Positions 17,522 through 26,036 of a stretch of 64,000 nt of DNA are shown in pieces. The stretch lies in contig JAFEAR010000090.1 of assembly GCA_018266335.1 (NCBI GenBank), forward strand, positions 1 to 64,000. Direction: 5' to 3'. The translations under genes were made by a program, and so were the position numbers. Below the pieces are notes generated by a model that was not told where the DNA came from, made no database searches, and was given only the letters and a program-made list of their open reading frames with translations. Origin of the DNA: Bdellovibrionales bacterium. Lineage in GTDB: Bacteria; Bdellovibrionota; UBA2428. Position 1 is the first letter of the stretch. Each line of letters opens with the position of its first letter.

Positions 17522-18850
17522 CTAACTCGTAAATCCGTACTGCTTGAGTTTCTCGTAGAAGCGCGAGCGCGACATTTTGAGCTCTGCGCACGCCGCCGCG
17601 TTAGTTTTGCCGCGCAATGCTTGGCCCAGCAAAAACTTCTCCAGGGCCGCCGTGTTTTCGTCGAGCCCGCGGCTCATTTCCACACGAAATCCGCTTTGGT
17701 CCATAGCGGGTGATACAACTTTTTGTTCGGAGCTTACCAAGAGACTCATGAGTTCCGGTGCATCCCAAATGGGCATCACAATTTTAGCTACAGCCGTGCG
17801 GATAAAATTGCGCAGCTCACGCACATTCCCGGGCCATTCGTAGCTCAGTAAAACCTGTAGTCCCGCCGAAGTAAGGCGTTTGGTTCGCGTCGCATCAAAC
17901 TCTGCCAAAAAATGCATCACCAGGGGGTGAATGTCATCGGCACGAAAGCGAAGCGGTGGAATACGAAGCGTGAGCGAAGACAAGCGGTAATACAAATCCT
18001 CTCGGAACTGCCCACGCTGCACAGCCTCGCGCAGGGGAACGTTAGCCGCAGCGAGCACTCGCGCCCGAAAAGGACGCTCCGCGCTGGAGCCTACGCGCTG
18101 AAAGCAGCGAGTCTCGAGCACTCGCAAAAGCTTGGCTTGCAAATCGAGCGGCAGTGACTGCACCTCATCCAAAAAAAGCGTGCCGCCATGAGCACGCTCA
18201 AAATGCCCCGCCCGCGAGGTGTTCGCTCCGGTGTAGGCGCCCTTCTCGGCCCCGAAAAATTCCGCTTCGAATAATTCCCGGGGAATAGCGGCGGCATTCA
18301 CCGTCACCCAAGGACCTCCTGCATGCAGAAACTCAGCGCAAACTTCTTTACCGCTGCCCGTTTCGCCCTCGATTAAAATATCGGCCGGCTCGCCGCGTAG
18401 ATTCAGAATTTCGCGCTTAAGCTGCAAGGCCGGCAGGGAGTCGCCCACGAACTTAGAATTCAGTTGAGCACGAAGCTCCTGCCTTCCCTCGAGACGAGTG
18501 AGCAGAGCGGGAATTTCCAGCGCCAAATGTTCTTTCAACACAAAGCGACCAGCCCCCAGCGCCAAGCAGGACCGCATTGTGTCGACCTCATCGACGCCCG
18601 ACTGCACGACGAGTTCGGCCGCAGGCCACCGACGACGCATGAGCGGTAAACTGGCCAAAGAATTTGTGCCCTGCGGATCGCGGGCGCTTCGTAAATCGTA
18701 AAGAATCAGCGCCGGCTCTTCGGCACCAGAGTCACGTGACAGTTCAACCAGATCTGCAGAATCGTCGAACCATTGCACTTCATGCTTCGAAAGCAAAAGC
18801 TTAAGTGCGGAGCGTACGGAATCTTCATCTTCAACGGCAAAAATTTTCAT
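17522..18850 (-). CDS. NtrC-family sigma-54-dependent response regulator
   Basis: The start at 18850 (MKIFAVEDED) is preferred because it forms an ATGA overlap with the upstream VOC gene; it gives 442 residues. Domain order: receiver (about 1-120; acidic pocket EDED, phospho-Asp in LILYDLRS, Ser in VVQSGVDE, Lys in VLKEHL), AAA+ sigma-54 interaction domain with Walker A GETGSGKE (162-169), the sigma-54-contacting loop GAYTGA (204-209, Tyr in place of Phe), Walker B GGTLFLDEVQ, and a C-terminal Fis-type helix-turn-helix (AACAELKMSRSRFYEKL). It should activate sigma-54 promoters when phosphorylated. The cognate kinase is not adjacent; a -24/-12 sequence precedes the divergent receiver-PilZ gene. 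Confidence 0.93.
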   Translation of the reverse strand: MKIFAVEDEDSVRSALKLLLSKHEVQWFDDSADLVELSRDSGAEEPALILYDLRSARDPQGTNSLASLPLMRRRWPAAELVVQSGVDEVDTMRSCLALGAGRFVLKEHLALEIPALLTRLEGRQELRAQLNSKFVGDSLPALQLKREILNLRGEPADILIEGETGSGKEVCAEFLHAGGPWVTVNAAAIPRELFEAEFFGAEKGAYTGANTSRAGHFERAHGGTLFLDEVQSLPLDLQAKLLRVLETRCFQRVGSSAERPFRARVLAAANVPLREAVQRGQFREDLYYRLSSLTLRIPPLRFRADDIHPLVMHFLAEFDATRTKRLTSAGLQVLLSYEWPGNVRELRNFIRTAVAKIVMPIWDAPELMSLLVSSEQKVVSPAMDQSGFRVEMSRGLDENTAALEKFLLGQALRGKTNAAACAELKMSRSRFYEKLKQYGFTS

Positions 18851-19215
18851 TTGGAATTTCCGTCCGCCGGCTGCCAAAGCGCTTCTAGAATATTGCCATC
18901 AGGATCTGTAAAGTAGAACGACGAGCTACCATCGCGATGCCCCTTGATAGGCCCCATCTTCACTCCCGCGGCTTTCAGATGAGCGTGAGCCTGCTCTAGC
19001 TGCGCTAAATTTTCTACCTGCAATCCCAAATGCGGGGGATGCACAGCTCCTTCCTTAAGCACCAAACTCAAGTCGTCATCACCCAAACTCAAGTTGGCCC
19101 AATCCGGATCGCCATCCCAGTTCTTAGTGAAGCCCAAAATACGGGTATAAAAGTCCATTGAGACCTCCAAGTTTTTCACCTGCAGTGCCGCATGGCCCAT
19201 TCTTTTAAATAACAT
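18847..19215 (-). CDS. VOC-superfamily (glyoxalase/bleomycin-resistance-like) protein
   Basis: This is a single-module VOC protein of about 122 residues from the start at 19215 (MLFKRMGHAALQV); a start at 19251 is possible but adds 12 residues before the first strand. His at the first strand (GHAALQVKNLEVSMDFYTRIL), His in HLGLQVENL and Glu in the final strand (FTDPDGNILEALW) are in the positions that bind a divalent metal in glyoxalase I-like enzymes. The substrate is unknown; lactoylglutathione lyase is one option. It is the first gene of a two-gene unit and overlaps the sigma-54 activator by 4 nt. Confidence 0.85.
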   Translation of the reverse strand: MLFKRMGHAALQVKNLEVSMDFYTRILGFTKNWDGDPDWANLSLGDDDLSLVLKEGAVHPPHLGLQVENLAQLEQAHAHLKAAGVKMGPIKGHRDGSSSFYFTDPDGNILEALWQPADGNSK

Positions 19216-19244
19216 AGCTCGTATCTTAATGGAGATTTCACACA

Positions 19245-19261
19245 CTGGCACGGCACAAGCA
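19245..19261 (+). promoter_or_regulatory. Candidate sigma-54 (-24/-12) promoter
   Basis: CTGGCACGGCACAAGCA matches the consensus YTGGCACGRNNNTTGCW at every position except the two T of the -12 half. The GG and GC doublets are separated by exactly 10 nt, the spacing required by sigma-54. It lies 17 nt before the ATG of the receiver-PilZ gene and next to a gene for a sigma-54 activator. Confidence 0.6.
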
Positions 19262-19278
19262 CTGCATACTCAAAGGAC

Positions 19279-20022
19279 ATGACTGCGCCTTTAACGCCTT
19301 CCATCCTGATTGTTGACGCCGACGAGATTTACGCGCGCACCATCGCCGACAAGCTGAAGGGCCACGGCCTCCAAGCCAGCACGGTTTCAGATTCGCAGCA
19401 GGCCATGAGCATGATTCTGCAGGATCCCTTCCAAGTGGTGTTGTCGGACGTTTGGATGCCCGGAAAAAATGGATTTGAACTAGCCCAGGAAGTGCGCGAG
19501 GAAAAAATCGCGCGTCCCGAAATTATTCTCATGTCGAGCGATCCCAAAGTTTCGCTCTTCGAAGCACATCAGGCCGGTGCCTGCTATCTGCTGCGCAAGC
19601 CGCTCAATTTTGACGAGCTCAGCCTCGCGCTAAAACGATTCGGCGACGTCTCGACTGGCGCCGAGCCACAAATCGATCCCATGGCCGCCCTCGGGCGTTT
19701 ATACGGACAAATTCGAGTCGCTAAGCAGAAAAAAGAATTTCCCGTCGAAATATCGAATCTTGGACGAGGCGGATTTTTCTTCAAAACGAATTCCAAATTC
19801 CCGGCCCCACCGGTGGGACAAATCATCGATTTTGACTTGAAGCTAGGCATGGTGCCGGACTGCCACTGTATTGGTCGCGGCATTATTCGTTGGAACTACC
19901 AAACGATGCTGGGCGACACCGGCGTAGGCGTGGAGTTCCTCAAGGTGCCCGACTGGTTCCACCAGGTCGTGCACTCCTTTGCGGATCTCTTCAAAGTAAA
20001 ATCGTTTATCCCGCTCTCTTGA
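19279..20022 (+). CDS. Receiver-PilZ two-domain protein
   Basis: The protein has 247 residues. Residues of about 8-125 form a CheY-like receiver (acidic pair in LIVDADE, phospho-Asp in VVLSDVWMPGKNGFE, Ser in ILMSSDP, Lys in LLRKPLNF). Residues of about 145-235 form a PilZ domain: EISNLGRGGFFF matches the [DN]xSxxGxx motif and GVGVEFLKV the final strand. PilZ domains of this type bind cyclic di-GMP; the RxxxR half of the site is not obvious, so binding should be tested. It probably joins phosphorelay and c-di-GMP signals (motility, adhesion). A sigma-54-like promoter precedes it. Confidence 0.88.
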   Translation: MTAPLTPSILIVDADEIYARTIADKLKGHGLQASTVSDSQQAMSMILQDPFQVVLSDVWMPGKNGFELAQEVREEKIARPEIILMSSDPKVSLFEAHQAGACYLLRKPLNFDELSLALKRFGDVSTGAEPQIDPMAALGRLYGQIRVAKQKKEFPVEISNLGRGGFFFKTNSKFPAPPVGQIIDFDLKLGMVPDCHCIGRGIIRWNYQTMLGDTGVGVEFLKVPDWFHQVVHSFADLFKVKSFIPLS

Positions 20023-20031
20023 GCAACGAAC

Positions 20032-21927
20032 TCATTCGACCGTAACGGACTTCGCTAAGTTCCGCGGTTTGTCGATGTTGCGGCCGAGCTGCTTAGCCAG
20101 GCCGTACGCAATCAATTGCATGGGAACCACGTAAAGCATGGGAGCCACGCCCCAGTTGGCCTGCGGCATAGGAATGTAAATATCGCAGAGACGTTCAAAA
20201 GCTTTGTCGCCCGCTTGGCCGATGCCCAGAATACGACCCTTGCGCGATTTAATTTCTTCTAAGTTCGAAAGCGTTTTTTGCTGCACATCGTCCGGCGGAG
20301 CTAGCACCACGGCCGTCAGGTTTTCGTCCACCATCGCAATGGGTCCGTGTTTAAGCTCGCCGCCCGCATACCCTTCGGCATTGTGGTAGGTGATTTCTTT
20401 GAGCTTGAGCGCGCCTTCCAGCGCAATGGGATACATGGGACCACGGCCCAGAAAGAAAATCGTCTTCGTTTTGACGAGCTCCGCACCCGCCTTCATGTAA
20501 CTTTCAGCATGCTCCAGCACCAAGCCCATATCGTGCGGCAAACGGGCCAAGGCACTAAAGTTGTCGATGCCGTTCTTGCCCCAGTTCGCGCTAAATCCCC
20601 GGTGACGAGCCACGTCCTGCGCCAAAGTGCAGAGCACGGTGAGCTGCGAAGTGAAGGCTTTAGTGGAGGCCACGCCAATTTCCGGACCCGCTTTGGTGGG
20701 GTACTGAAATCCGGATTCACGCATGATCGACGAGCTAGGCACGTTGCACACGGAGAAAGTGGTGAGGCCCCGTTCATTCGCCAAGCGCAGCGCCGCCAGA
20801 GTGTCCGCCGTTTCGCCCGATTGCGAAATCACGCCCACTACGGTGCCCGCATCAAGGAGCGGATTGCGGTAGCGAAACTCACTCGCTAAATCCACCTCTA
20901 CGGGCAATCCCGCCCAACGTTCAAAGAAATACTTCGCCGTCATGGCCACATGGTAAGAAGTACCGCAGCCAATGAGGAAAAGTTTTTTCACATTTTTCCA
21001 CAGGGCTTCGTGCGCCTTGGGATTGTCCCAGATAAACGACTCACCCTCGGCGGCCGGTAAGCGTCCCGAAAGCGTGTCAGCCACGACCATGGGCTGCTGA
21101 TGAATTTCTTTAAGCATGAAGCTTTCATAGCCATCTTTGGCTACGCGATCGGCCGACCAAGCAATAGTTTCGGAATCGATTTTCTTCGGTTCAAGAGTTT
21201 TGGGATTGAGAAATTCAAAGGATTCCCGCTGCGCCACGAGAATAGAATTAACGGGCATGAAGCTGACTTTGGTTTGATGGCTCAAGATGGCCTGAATATC
21301 ACTCGCAATGAGCGTACCGTCGGCCGTGTGAGCGGCGACAAGGGGCGCACCATTTTGCACGCCGAAAATATATCCGGGCAGTCCTTCTACCAGGAAGAGA
21401 ATGGCATAGTGACCTTCGACTTCGAGCATCGAAGCGTGCAGCGCCTTGAGCACGGTGTTTTTTCGCTCGTCTACCGTGAGCGCCATCCAGTCCTTACCGC
21501 TCTTGGCGGCAAGTTCACGGCGATTGGTTTCGATCAGCAACGCAAAAACTTCGGTGTCCGTTTGGGAGTGAAACGTAACGCCCACACCCTGCTGAAGACG
21601 ATTGCGTAGAACTGCATGGTTCTCAATGATGCCGTTGTGCACGAGCACCGTGAGTCCCGCACGGTGAGGATGAGCATTGATTTCGGAAGGAATGCCATGC
21701 GTTGCCCAACGCGTGTGAGCAATACCTTGCGTTTCCGTTTTGCCCTCGTGAAAAGAAGCTTGCTCCAATTTTTCTACGGGACCTACGGTGCGATGGACCG
21801 TTAAGTTCTTGCCGTCCGTAATGGCGAAGCCGGCCGAGTCGTAGCCACGATATTCCAGGCGGGCGAGACCCTCGAGCAAAATAGGTTTAGCGACTTTCGT
21901 TCCGACGTATCCGACAATTCCGCACAT
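20032..21927 (-). CDS. glmS: Glutamine--fructose-6-phosphate aminotransferase GlmS
   Basis: GlmS makes glucosamine-6-phosphate from fructose-6-phosphate and glutamine, the entry step to UDP-GlcNAc. The 631 residues contain the class II amidotransferase domain with catalytic Cys2 (MCGIVGYVG), GIAHTRWATHG and HNGIIENH, followed by two SIS isomerase domains (GCGTSYHVAM, SQSGETADTLAA, GRGPMYPIALEGALKLKEI). The C-terminus ends in the conserved PRNLAKSVTVE. AAGGAG lies 8 nt before the ATG. No glmS ribozyme fold is possible in the 12-nt gap to glmU. glmU lies directly upstream on the same strand. Confidence 0.97.
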   Translation of the reverse strand: MCGIVGYVGTKVAKPILLEGLARLEYRGYDSAGFAITDGKNLTVHRTVGPVEKLEQASFHEGKTETQGIAHTRWATHGIPSEINAHPHRAGLTVLVHNGIIENHAVLRNRLQQGVGVTFHSQTDTEVFALLIETNRRELAAKSGKDWMALTVDERKNTVLKALHASMLEVEGHYAILFLVEGLPGYIFGVQNGAPLVAAHTADGTLIASDIQAILSHQTKVSFMPVNSILVAQRESFEFLNPKTLEPKKIDSETIAWSADRVAKDGYESFMLKEIHQQPMVVADTLSGRLPAAEGESFIWDNPKAHEALWKNVKKLFLIGCGTSYHVAMTAKYFFERWAGLPVEVDLASEFRYRNPLLDAGTVVGVISQSGETADTLAALRLANERGLTTFSVCNVPSSSIMRESGFQYPTKAGPEIGVASTKAFTSQLTVLCTLAQDVARHRGFSANWGKNGIDNFSALARLPHDMGLVLEHAESYMKAGAELVKTKTIFFLGRGPMYPIALEGALKLKEITYHNAEGYAGGELKHGPIAMVDENLTAVVLAPPDDVQQKTLSNLEEIKSRKGRILGIGQAGDKAFERLCDIYIPMPQANWGVAPMLYVVPMQLIAYGLAKQLGRNIDKPRNLAKSVTVE

Positions 21928-21939
21928 GGCGTATTCTCC

Positions 21940-23382
21940 TTAGGCCTTCTTGGCCTTTTGCTGGGCTTTATAGCGCGCTTTGAGCTTATCTGCGTAGCCT
22001 TCTTTCACCTGAAGTGGCGTTCGGCCAATGGCTAGGGCCCCGGCCGGAACGTTCTTGGTAACCGTCGTACCGGAGGCAATATAGGCCCCCTCCCCAATGG
22101 TCACGGGCGCTACCAGCTGCGAATCGCTGCCCACGAAGGCTCCCGCGCCGATTTGAGTTTGGTGTTTATTGTAGCCGTCATAGTTGCAAGTGATCGTGCC
22201 GCAGCCAATATTAGCCTCGGCGCCCACGGTGGCATCGCCCAGGTAACTCAGGTGACTTACCTTAGCGCCCTTACCGAGTCGCGTTTTTTTAAGCTCTACA
22301 AAGTTGCCCACCTTTACGTCGCCGTCGAGTTCGGAACCAGGACGCAAATGCGCCATGGGACCTACGTGGGCGCGCGGACCTACTTTAGAATCCATCAGCA
22401 CGCAGCCCCACAGAACATGGGCTCCGTCGGCGATGCTCGTGCCATCAATCAAAGTATTTCCGTCAATCGTCACGTTCGCACCAATGCGCGAAGCCCCACG
22501 AATAACCGTGTTGGGGCCTACGCGACACGATCCCTCAAATTTGGCGCGGGCCGAAATGTAGGCCGTATCGGGGTCGCCAAAGTCTACGCCTTGCTGCTCG
22601 CACAATTGACGCTGCAAACGCGCCTGGGCAACCTTGCGGGCGGCGGCCAATTCGAAAGTGGAGTTAACGCCCATCAGATCCCACGGGGCTTTAATCAGAA
22701 TCGCCTCCGAACGCTGGGCCCGGTCCTCGCCGTTGCCCAGCAGGTCGGTCAAATAAAACTCACCTTGCTTGTTGTTGGATTTAAGCCCCTTAATAGTTTG
22801 GGCCAAAAGTTGCGCACGGAAGTAGTACACACCACCGTTCACTTCGCGAATCGCCTTTTCATCGGGCTTGGCGTCTTTCTCTTCGCGAATGCCTTTGAAG
22901 ACACCGGTCTCGTCGCGCAAAATACGGCCTAGTCCCGCAGGCCGCGCCATGCGCATAGAAAGACAGGCGCTGTTCAGTTTGCTGTCGCGCACGACTTTGA
23001 GCATGAGCGTCAGCGTTTGCTTGCGAATCAGGGGCAAATCGCCGTTCACCACCAGAACGTCTTCATCCGCCTTCAGGCTCTTCCCGAGGGAATCAATGGC
23101 TTTGCGAACGGCATCGCCCGTACCGCTGGGCGGATCTTGAAGCGCGAAACTAATTTTTTTATTCGTGTCGGCCGCACCGAAGAGCTCCTGCGCGCGCGTT
23201 AAAAGGGCCGACTTTACATCGTCAGCCTTGTAACCCACCACAACGACAACCTGATCACAGGTCTCCATGAGGGCGCGGAGCGGTGCGAAACAAAGGGGTT
23301 CGTCGTTGATATCAAAGAGAACCTTGGGCTTGTCGCTTTTCATGCGCGTCCCGCGGCCAGCAGCTAGGAGAATTCCAATCAT
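21940..23382 (-). CDS. glmU: Bifunctional GlcNAc-1-phosphate uridyltransferase / glucosamine-1-phosphate acetyltransferase GlmU
   Basis: GlmU performs the last two steps to UDP-GlcNAc. The 480-residue protein has the pyrophosphorylase motif LLAAGRGTRMKSDKPK (residues 5-20), NGDLPLI, and a C-terminal left-handed beta helix made of hexapeptide repeats ending in the acetyltransferase segment NYDGYNKHQTQIGAGAFVGS. It forms an operon with glmS 12 nt downstream. The start lies only 17 nt from that of the divergent ppx/gppA gene; GATAAT lies 8 nt before this ATG, which suggests a leader of almost zero length. Confidence 0.97.
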   Translation of the reverse strand: MIGILLAAGRGTRMKSDKPKVLFDINDEPLCFAPLRALMETCDQVVVVVGYKADDVKSALLTRAQELFGAADTNKKISFALQDPPSGTGDAVRKAIDSLGKSLKADEDVLVVNGDLPLIRKQTLTLMLKVVRDSKLNSACLSMRMARPAGLGRILRDETGVFKGIREEKDAKPDEKAIREVNGGVYYFRAQLLAQTIKGLKSNNKQGEFYLTDLLGNGEDRAQRSEAILIKAPWDLMGVNSTFELAAARKVAQARLQRQLCEQQGVDFGDPDTAYISARAKFEGSCRVGPNTVIRGASRIGANVTIDGNTLIDGTSIADGAHVLWGCVLMDSKVGPRAHVGPMAHLRPGSELDGDVKVGNFVELKKTRLGKGAKVSHLSYLGDATVGAEANIGCGTITCNYDGYNKHQTQIGAGAFVGSDSQLVAPVTIGEGAYIASGTTVTKNVPAGALAIGRTPLQVKEGYADKLKARYKAQQKAKKA

Positions 23383-23399
23383 GGATATAGATTATCACC

Positions 23400-24332
23400 A
23401 TGCGCGCCGTCGTCGACATCGGGAGCAATTCCGTTAAGTTTGCCTTAGCCGATTTCCAACGCGGCGTGCCCCGAATTCTTAAGAAAAAGTCCTGGGTCAC
23501 GCGCCTCGGAAAAGATCTGGCCAAGACGGGCCTGCTGGACCCCGAGTCGGTGGCCGCCACCGACAAGGCCCTGCAAGAAATCGCGCGGGCCCTAAGCCCC
23601 TATGCCGCTAAACTCCACACCTTCGCCGTAGCGACGTCCGCCGTACGCGACTGTCGAAATCCCGAAGCCGTTGCCAACCGCGTGCAGGCGCATCTGGGCG
23701 TTCCGCTGCGCGTGCTTACGGGACTCGAAGAGGCACGTTACAGCCTGATGGGCTCCTCGGCCGCGGCCGAACTGCATTTTAGCTCGAAGGACTGCGTGTG
23801 CGTGGACGTGGGCGGAGCCTCGACGGAAGTCGGCATCGTAGCCCCCCACTTTGCTGCGCACTCTTTTCAGGCGGGGGCCGTGCGTTGCCACGAAGCCCTC
23901 GGGCTCGACCACATGCCCGTGAGTGACGAACGCTGGGCCCAAGCCGCGCGCGACATGGATCAGTTTTTTCCGAACCCGGCTTGGTCCGATTTGCGCGCGC
24001 AAATTCCTGCTACCCACCGCCGCGCCGTTGCCGTGGGCGGCAGTTTGCTGGTGGCCGCTCGCACTCTGGGGGCCATGAAAGTTGAAGACGAATACGGCAA
24101 CCCCATGGGCTACCAAACCACGCGCGCAGACTTTGAAGATTTTAACGATCGCTTCCGCCGCATGTCGCTCGAAGAGCGCACGCGCGAGCCGCACATCGAA
24201 AAGGGTCGCGCCGATATTCTTTGCGCCGGCATTCTGTGTTTAACCGAAGTGCTGCGCCGTTTGGACATCGAAGAACTCCTCGTGACCGACTGGGGCCTGC
24301 GCTACGGCCTTTTGCTTGCCCACCAGCCATAG
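23400..24332 (+). CDS. Ppx/GppA-family phosphatase
   Basis: This family hydrolyses inorganic polyphosphate or pppGpp. The protein has 310 residues, the short single-module form. The actin-like ATPase fold motifs are present: VVDIGSNSVKFALAD at residues 4-18, GLEEARYSLMGS and VDVGGASTEVGI (phosphate 2), and VAVGGSLLVAA near residue 214. Catalytic Glu corresponds to the GLEEAR segment. Exopolyphosphatase and guanosine pentaphosphatase activity cannot be separated from sequence. No Shine-Dalgarno is visible; TATAGA ends 8 nt before the ATG. Confidence 0.9.
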   Translation: MRAVVDIGSNSVKFALADFQRGVPRILKKKSWVTRLGKDLAKTGLLDPESVAATDKALQEIARALSPYAAKLHTFAVATSAVRDCRNPEAVANRVQAHLGVPLRVLTGLEEARYSLMGSSAAAELHFSSKDCVCVDVGGASTEVGIVAPHFAAHSFQAGAVRCHEALGLDHMPVSDERWAQAARDMDQFFPNPAWSDLRAQIPATHRRAVAVGGSLLVAARTLGAMKVEDEYGNPMGYQTTRADFEDFNDRFRRMSLEERTREPHIEKGRADILCAGILCLTEVLRRLDIEELLVTDWGLRYGLLLAHQP

Positions 24333-24415
24333 TTTTTACCTATGCCGGGCATGCGCCCTTCGTATTTCCTCCATTCATGGAATCTGACTAGCTTCCGCGT
24401 TCAAGGAGATTATTT

Positions 24416-24979
24416 ATGTCGCTCATTGCTCATATCCTCACCTTCACCTTCTTAGGATCCGCCATCGCTGGCGCGAGCGAGGTTCCGGACTTTCATTGCT
24501 TCAATCATGGGTACCAATCCACGGACATCGTCGTGACGCATGCGGGCCCAAGGCGGGTGCGTATCGTCCTCGCGGTCCATGGACTATGGGCGGTCGAGGA
24601 TTGGATTGACCGCGCGTACTTCGTACCCGAACCGTGGCACACGCAAATGGAGAATGCGATGAGCCAGATTGTTATTGAAGGAGATACGAGTTTCGAGACG
24701 AGCTACCCCAAAACAAACGAGGTTCAGGTTCAACTGGATGCATCCCGCGTGCAGTACCTACTAGCTCCGTACAACGAGCCGGAACAATTGCTCGGCGAAG
24801 AGATAATTCCGAAGCTGACCCTAACATCGAGTACGAACATCGGTACGGGTGTCGGAATGGTTGCGGTGCAAATTGAGGAGCGACATCCCACAACCGAAAG
24901 CCCGATTCGTGCACTGAATATATGGGCCTATGACCACTCCGACTTCAGCAGCTGCAACCTTCTCCCTCCCTCGCCGTAA
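24416..24979 (+). CDS. Secreted protein of unknown function
   Basis: The 187-residue product has a signal peptide (MSLIAHILTFTFLG..., cleavage near AGAS). A Cys after the cleavage site (FHCFNHG) and one near the C-terminus (SSCNLL) could form a disulfide joining the ends. The body is strand-rich (RRVRIVLAVHGLW, GVGMVAVQIEER). No family was recognised. AAGGAG lies 7 nt before the ATG, so translation should be efficient. It stands alone between ppx/gppA and a small-peptide gene. Confidence 0.75.
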   Translation: MSLIAHILTFTFLGSAIAGASEVPDFHCFNHGYQSTDIVVTHAGPRRVRIVLAVHGLWAVEDWIDRAYFVPEPWHTQMENAMSQIVIEGDTSFETSYPKTNEVQVQLDASRVQYLLAPYNEPEQLLGEEIIPKLTLTSSTNIGTGVGMVAVQIEERHPTTESPIRALNIWAYDHSDFSSCNLLPPSP

Positions 24980-24983
24980 AAGC

Positions 24984-25021
24984 TGGCACACCTTTCGCTA
25001 GGGCGAAGGTGCCCCGGGGGC
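24984..25021. other. Hairpin, GC palindrome and weak -24/-12-like sequence upstream of the small-peptide gene
   Basis: A stem of about 9 bp with one bulge (24989-24998 with 25003-25011) is followed by the palindrome GCCCCGGGGGC (25011-25021). The same stretch contains TGGCACACCTTTCGCT, in which GG and GC are 10 nt apart, a weaker sigma-54 match. No T-run follows, so it is a poor terminator on the plus strand. Confidence 0.4.
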
Positions 25022-25059
25022 TTTGAACTCACGGACGAGTGCGAGGAAAGGAGGGTTCG

Positions 25060-25221
25060 ATGAACTCACTTGAAGTCGCACTATTGCTAACTAAGTTAGC
25101 GGTAACAGTGTCAGAGCTGTACCGCCTTCTAAAACCTTACTGGTCCAACACCAGTAAGACTCGTCGGCAGAAGTCTAGAGAACATAAATTAGAAAAACGA
25201 ACGCGGCCTAAGGCCGCATAA
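25060..25221 (+). CDS. 53-residue peptide with hydrophobic N-terminal helix and basic tail
   Basis: The start at 25060 is fixed by a strong AAAGGAGGG ending 4 nt upstream. The first 28 residues form a hydrophobic or amphipathic helix (LEVALLLTKLAVTVSELYRLL); the last 25 are very basic (SKTRRQKSREHKLEKRTR). The layout recalls small membrane peptides and some type I toxins, but no family was recognised. The gene is flanked by GC palindromes at 25011-25021 and 25249-25262, and its final codons form a GCGGCC/GGCCGC stem followed by AT-rich sequence that may terminate transcription. Confidence 0.6.
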   Translation: MNSLEVALLLTKLAVTVSELYRLLKPYWSNTSKTRRQKSREHKLEKRTRPKAA

Positions 25222-25248
25222 TTATTCGTTTTCCGAAGGATGGAACAA

Positions 25249-25262
25249 GGGCCCCGGGGCCC
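25249..25262. repeat. Perfect GC palindrome
   Basis: GGGCCCCGGGGCCC lies 4 nt beyond the stop codon of the CoA-transferase beta-subunit gene (minus strand) and 28 nt after the small-peptide gene. It may act as a transcription end point, but no T-run follows on either strand. Confidence 0.45.
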
Positions 25263-25265
25263 TGC

Positions 25266-26036
25266 TTAGAGATATAACTTTTGCGGATCTAGCTTATCGC
25301 GCAGCAAGTGAATGTCGCGCTCGCTGGGATCTTCAAAGGTCTTCAGCTGTGCCGCGATCTTGAGCGGCCAGCCACACGCGGCCTTCACCTGCTCCACCGT
25401 GACACCCGAGTAGATTTCCGTAAGGGTCATTTCGTTATCCACGAACTCGCACACCCCAAGATCCGTAATCACCCGCGTGGGTCCGCCACCGGGCATGCCC
25501 CAATCGGCGCGCGATTTACCGAGTGAGAAGTTACCAGGACTCGTAACGAAGTCGCATTTCTCCACGAAGGTCTTAGGACTCATGCGCATAACGATGAGCA
25601 AGCGCTTAGAGTGCACCGCGATTTCGCAGGCGCCGCCGCTGCCGGGCAAACGCACTTTGGGATTTTTATAATCGCCAATGACGGTGGTGTTGATGCTGCC
25701 GTAACGGTCCACCTGCGCACCACCCAAGAAACCCACTTCGATAAGTCCGCGCTGCAAATAACACTGGAAGATGTCGGCCTGGCTGACGATCGAAATAGAA
25801 TCCGTCACCAGCGCCGGATCGCCAATGGACACGGGCAAGCGATCGGGAATGGCACCCACGGCGCCCGATTCGTAAATCATAAAGAGATCCGGCGCGTGCG
25901 TGGCGCGCGCCAGGTTGCACGCGAGGTTCGGCAGGCCAATGCCCACGAAGACCACGTCGTTGTCGTGCAACTCACGCGCAGCGCGCACGGCCATGCGCTC
26001 GGAGGGCGTGACGTTAGAAACCGCACTAGAAACCAT
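25266..26036 (-). CDS. CoA-transferase family I, beta subunit
   Basis: The 256-residue protein belongs to the AtoA/GctB-like subunit family (COG2057). VVFVGIGLPNLACNLAR and the active-site segment YESGAVGA, whose Glu is the expected nucleophile that carries CoA, are visible, as is the GGAQVDRYGSINTTVIG substrate-loop region. It resembles glutaconate-type (GctB/IpdB) subunits more than succinyl-CoA:3-ketoacid transferases. Its start lies 11 nt inside the alpha-subunit gene, so the two subunits are cotranslated. It is the last gene of a five-gene catabolic operon. Confidence 0.88.
   Translation of the reverse strand: MVSSAVSNVTPSERMAVRAARELHDNDVVFVGIGLPNLACNLARATHAPDLFMIYESGAVGAIPDRLPVSIGDPALVTDSISIVSQADIFQCYLQRGLIEVGFLGGAQVDRYGSINTTVIGDYKNPKVRLPGSGGACEIAVHSKRLLIVMRMSPKTFVEKCDFVTSPGNFSLGKSRADWGMPGGGPTRVITDLGVCEFVDNEMTLTEIYSGVTVEQVKAACGWPLKIAAQLKTFEDPSERDIHLLRDKLDPQKLYL

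Noticed and set aside
20032..21939. glmS ribozyme in front of glmS
   Set aside because: Only 12 nt separate glmU and glmS, leaving no room for the ribozyme fold.
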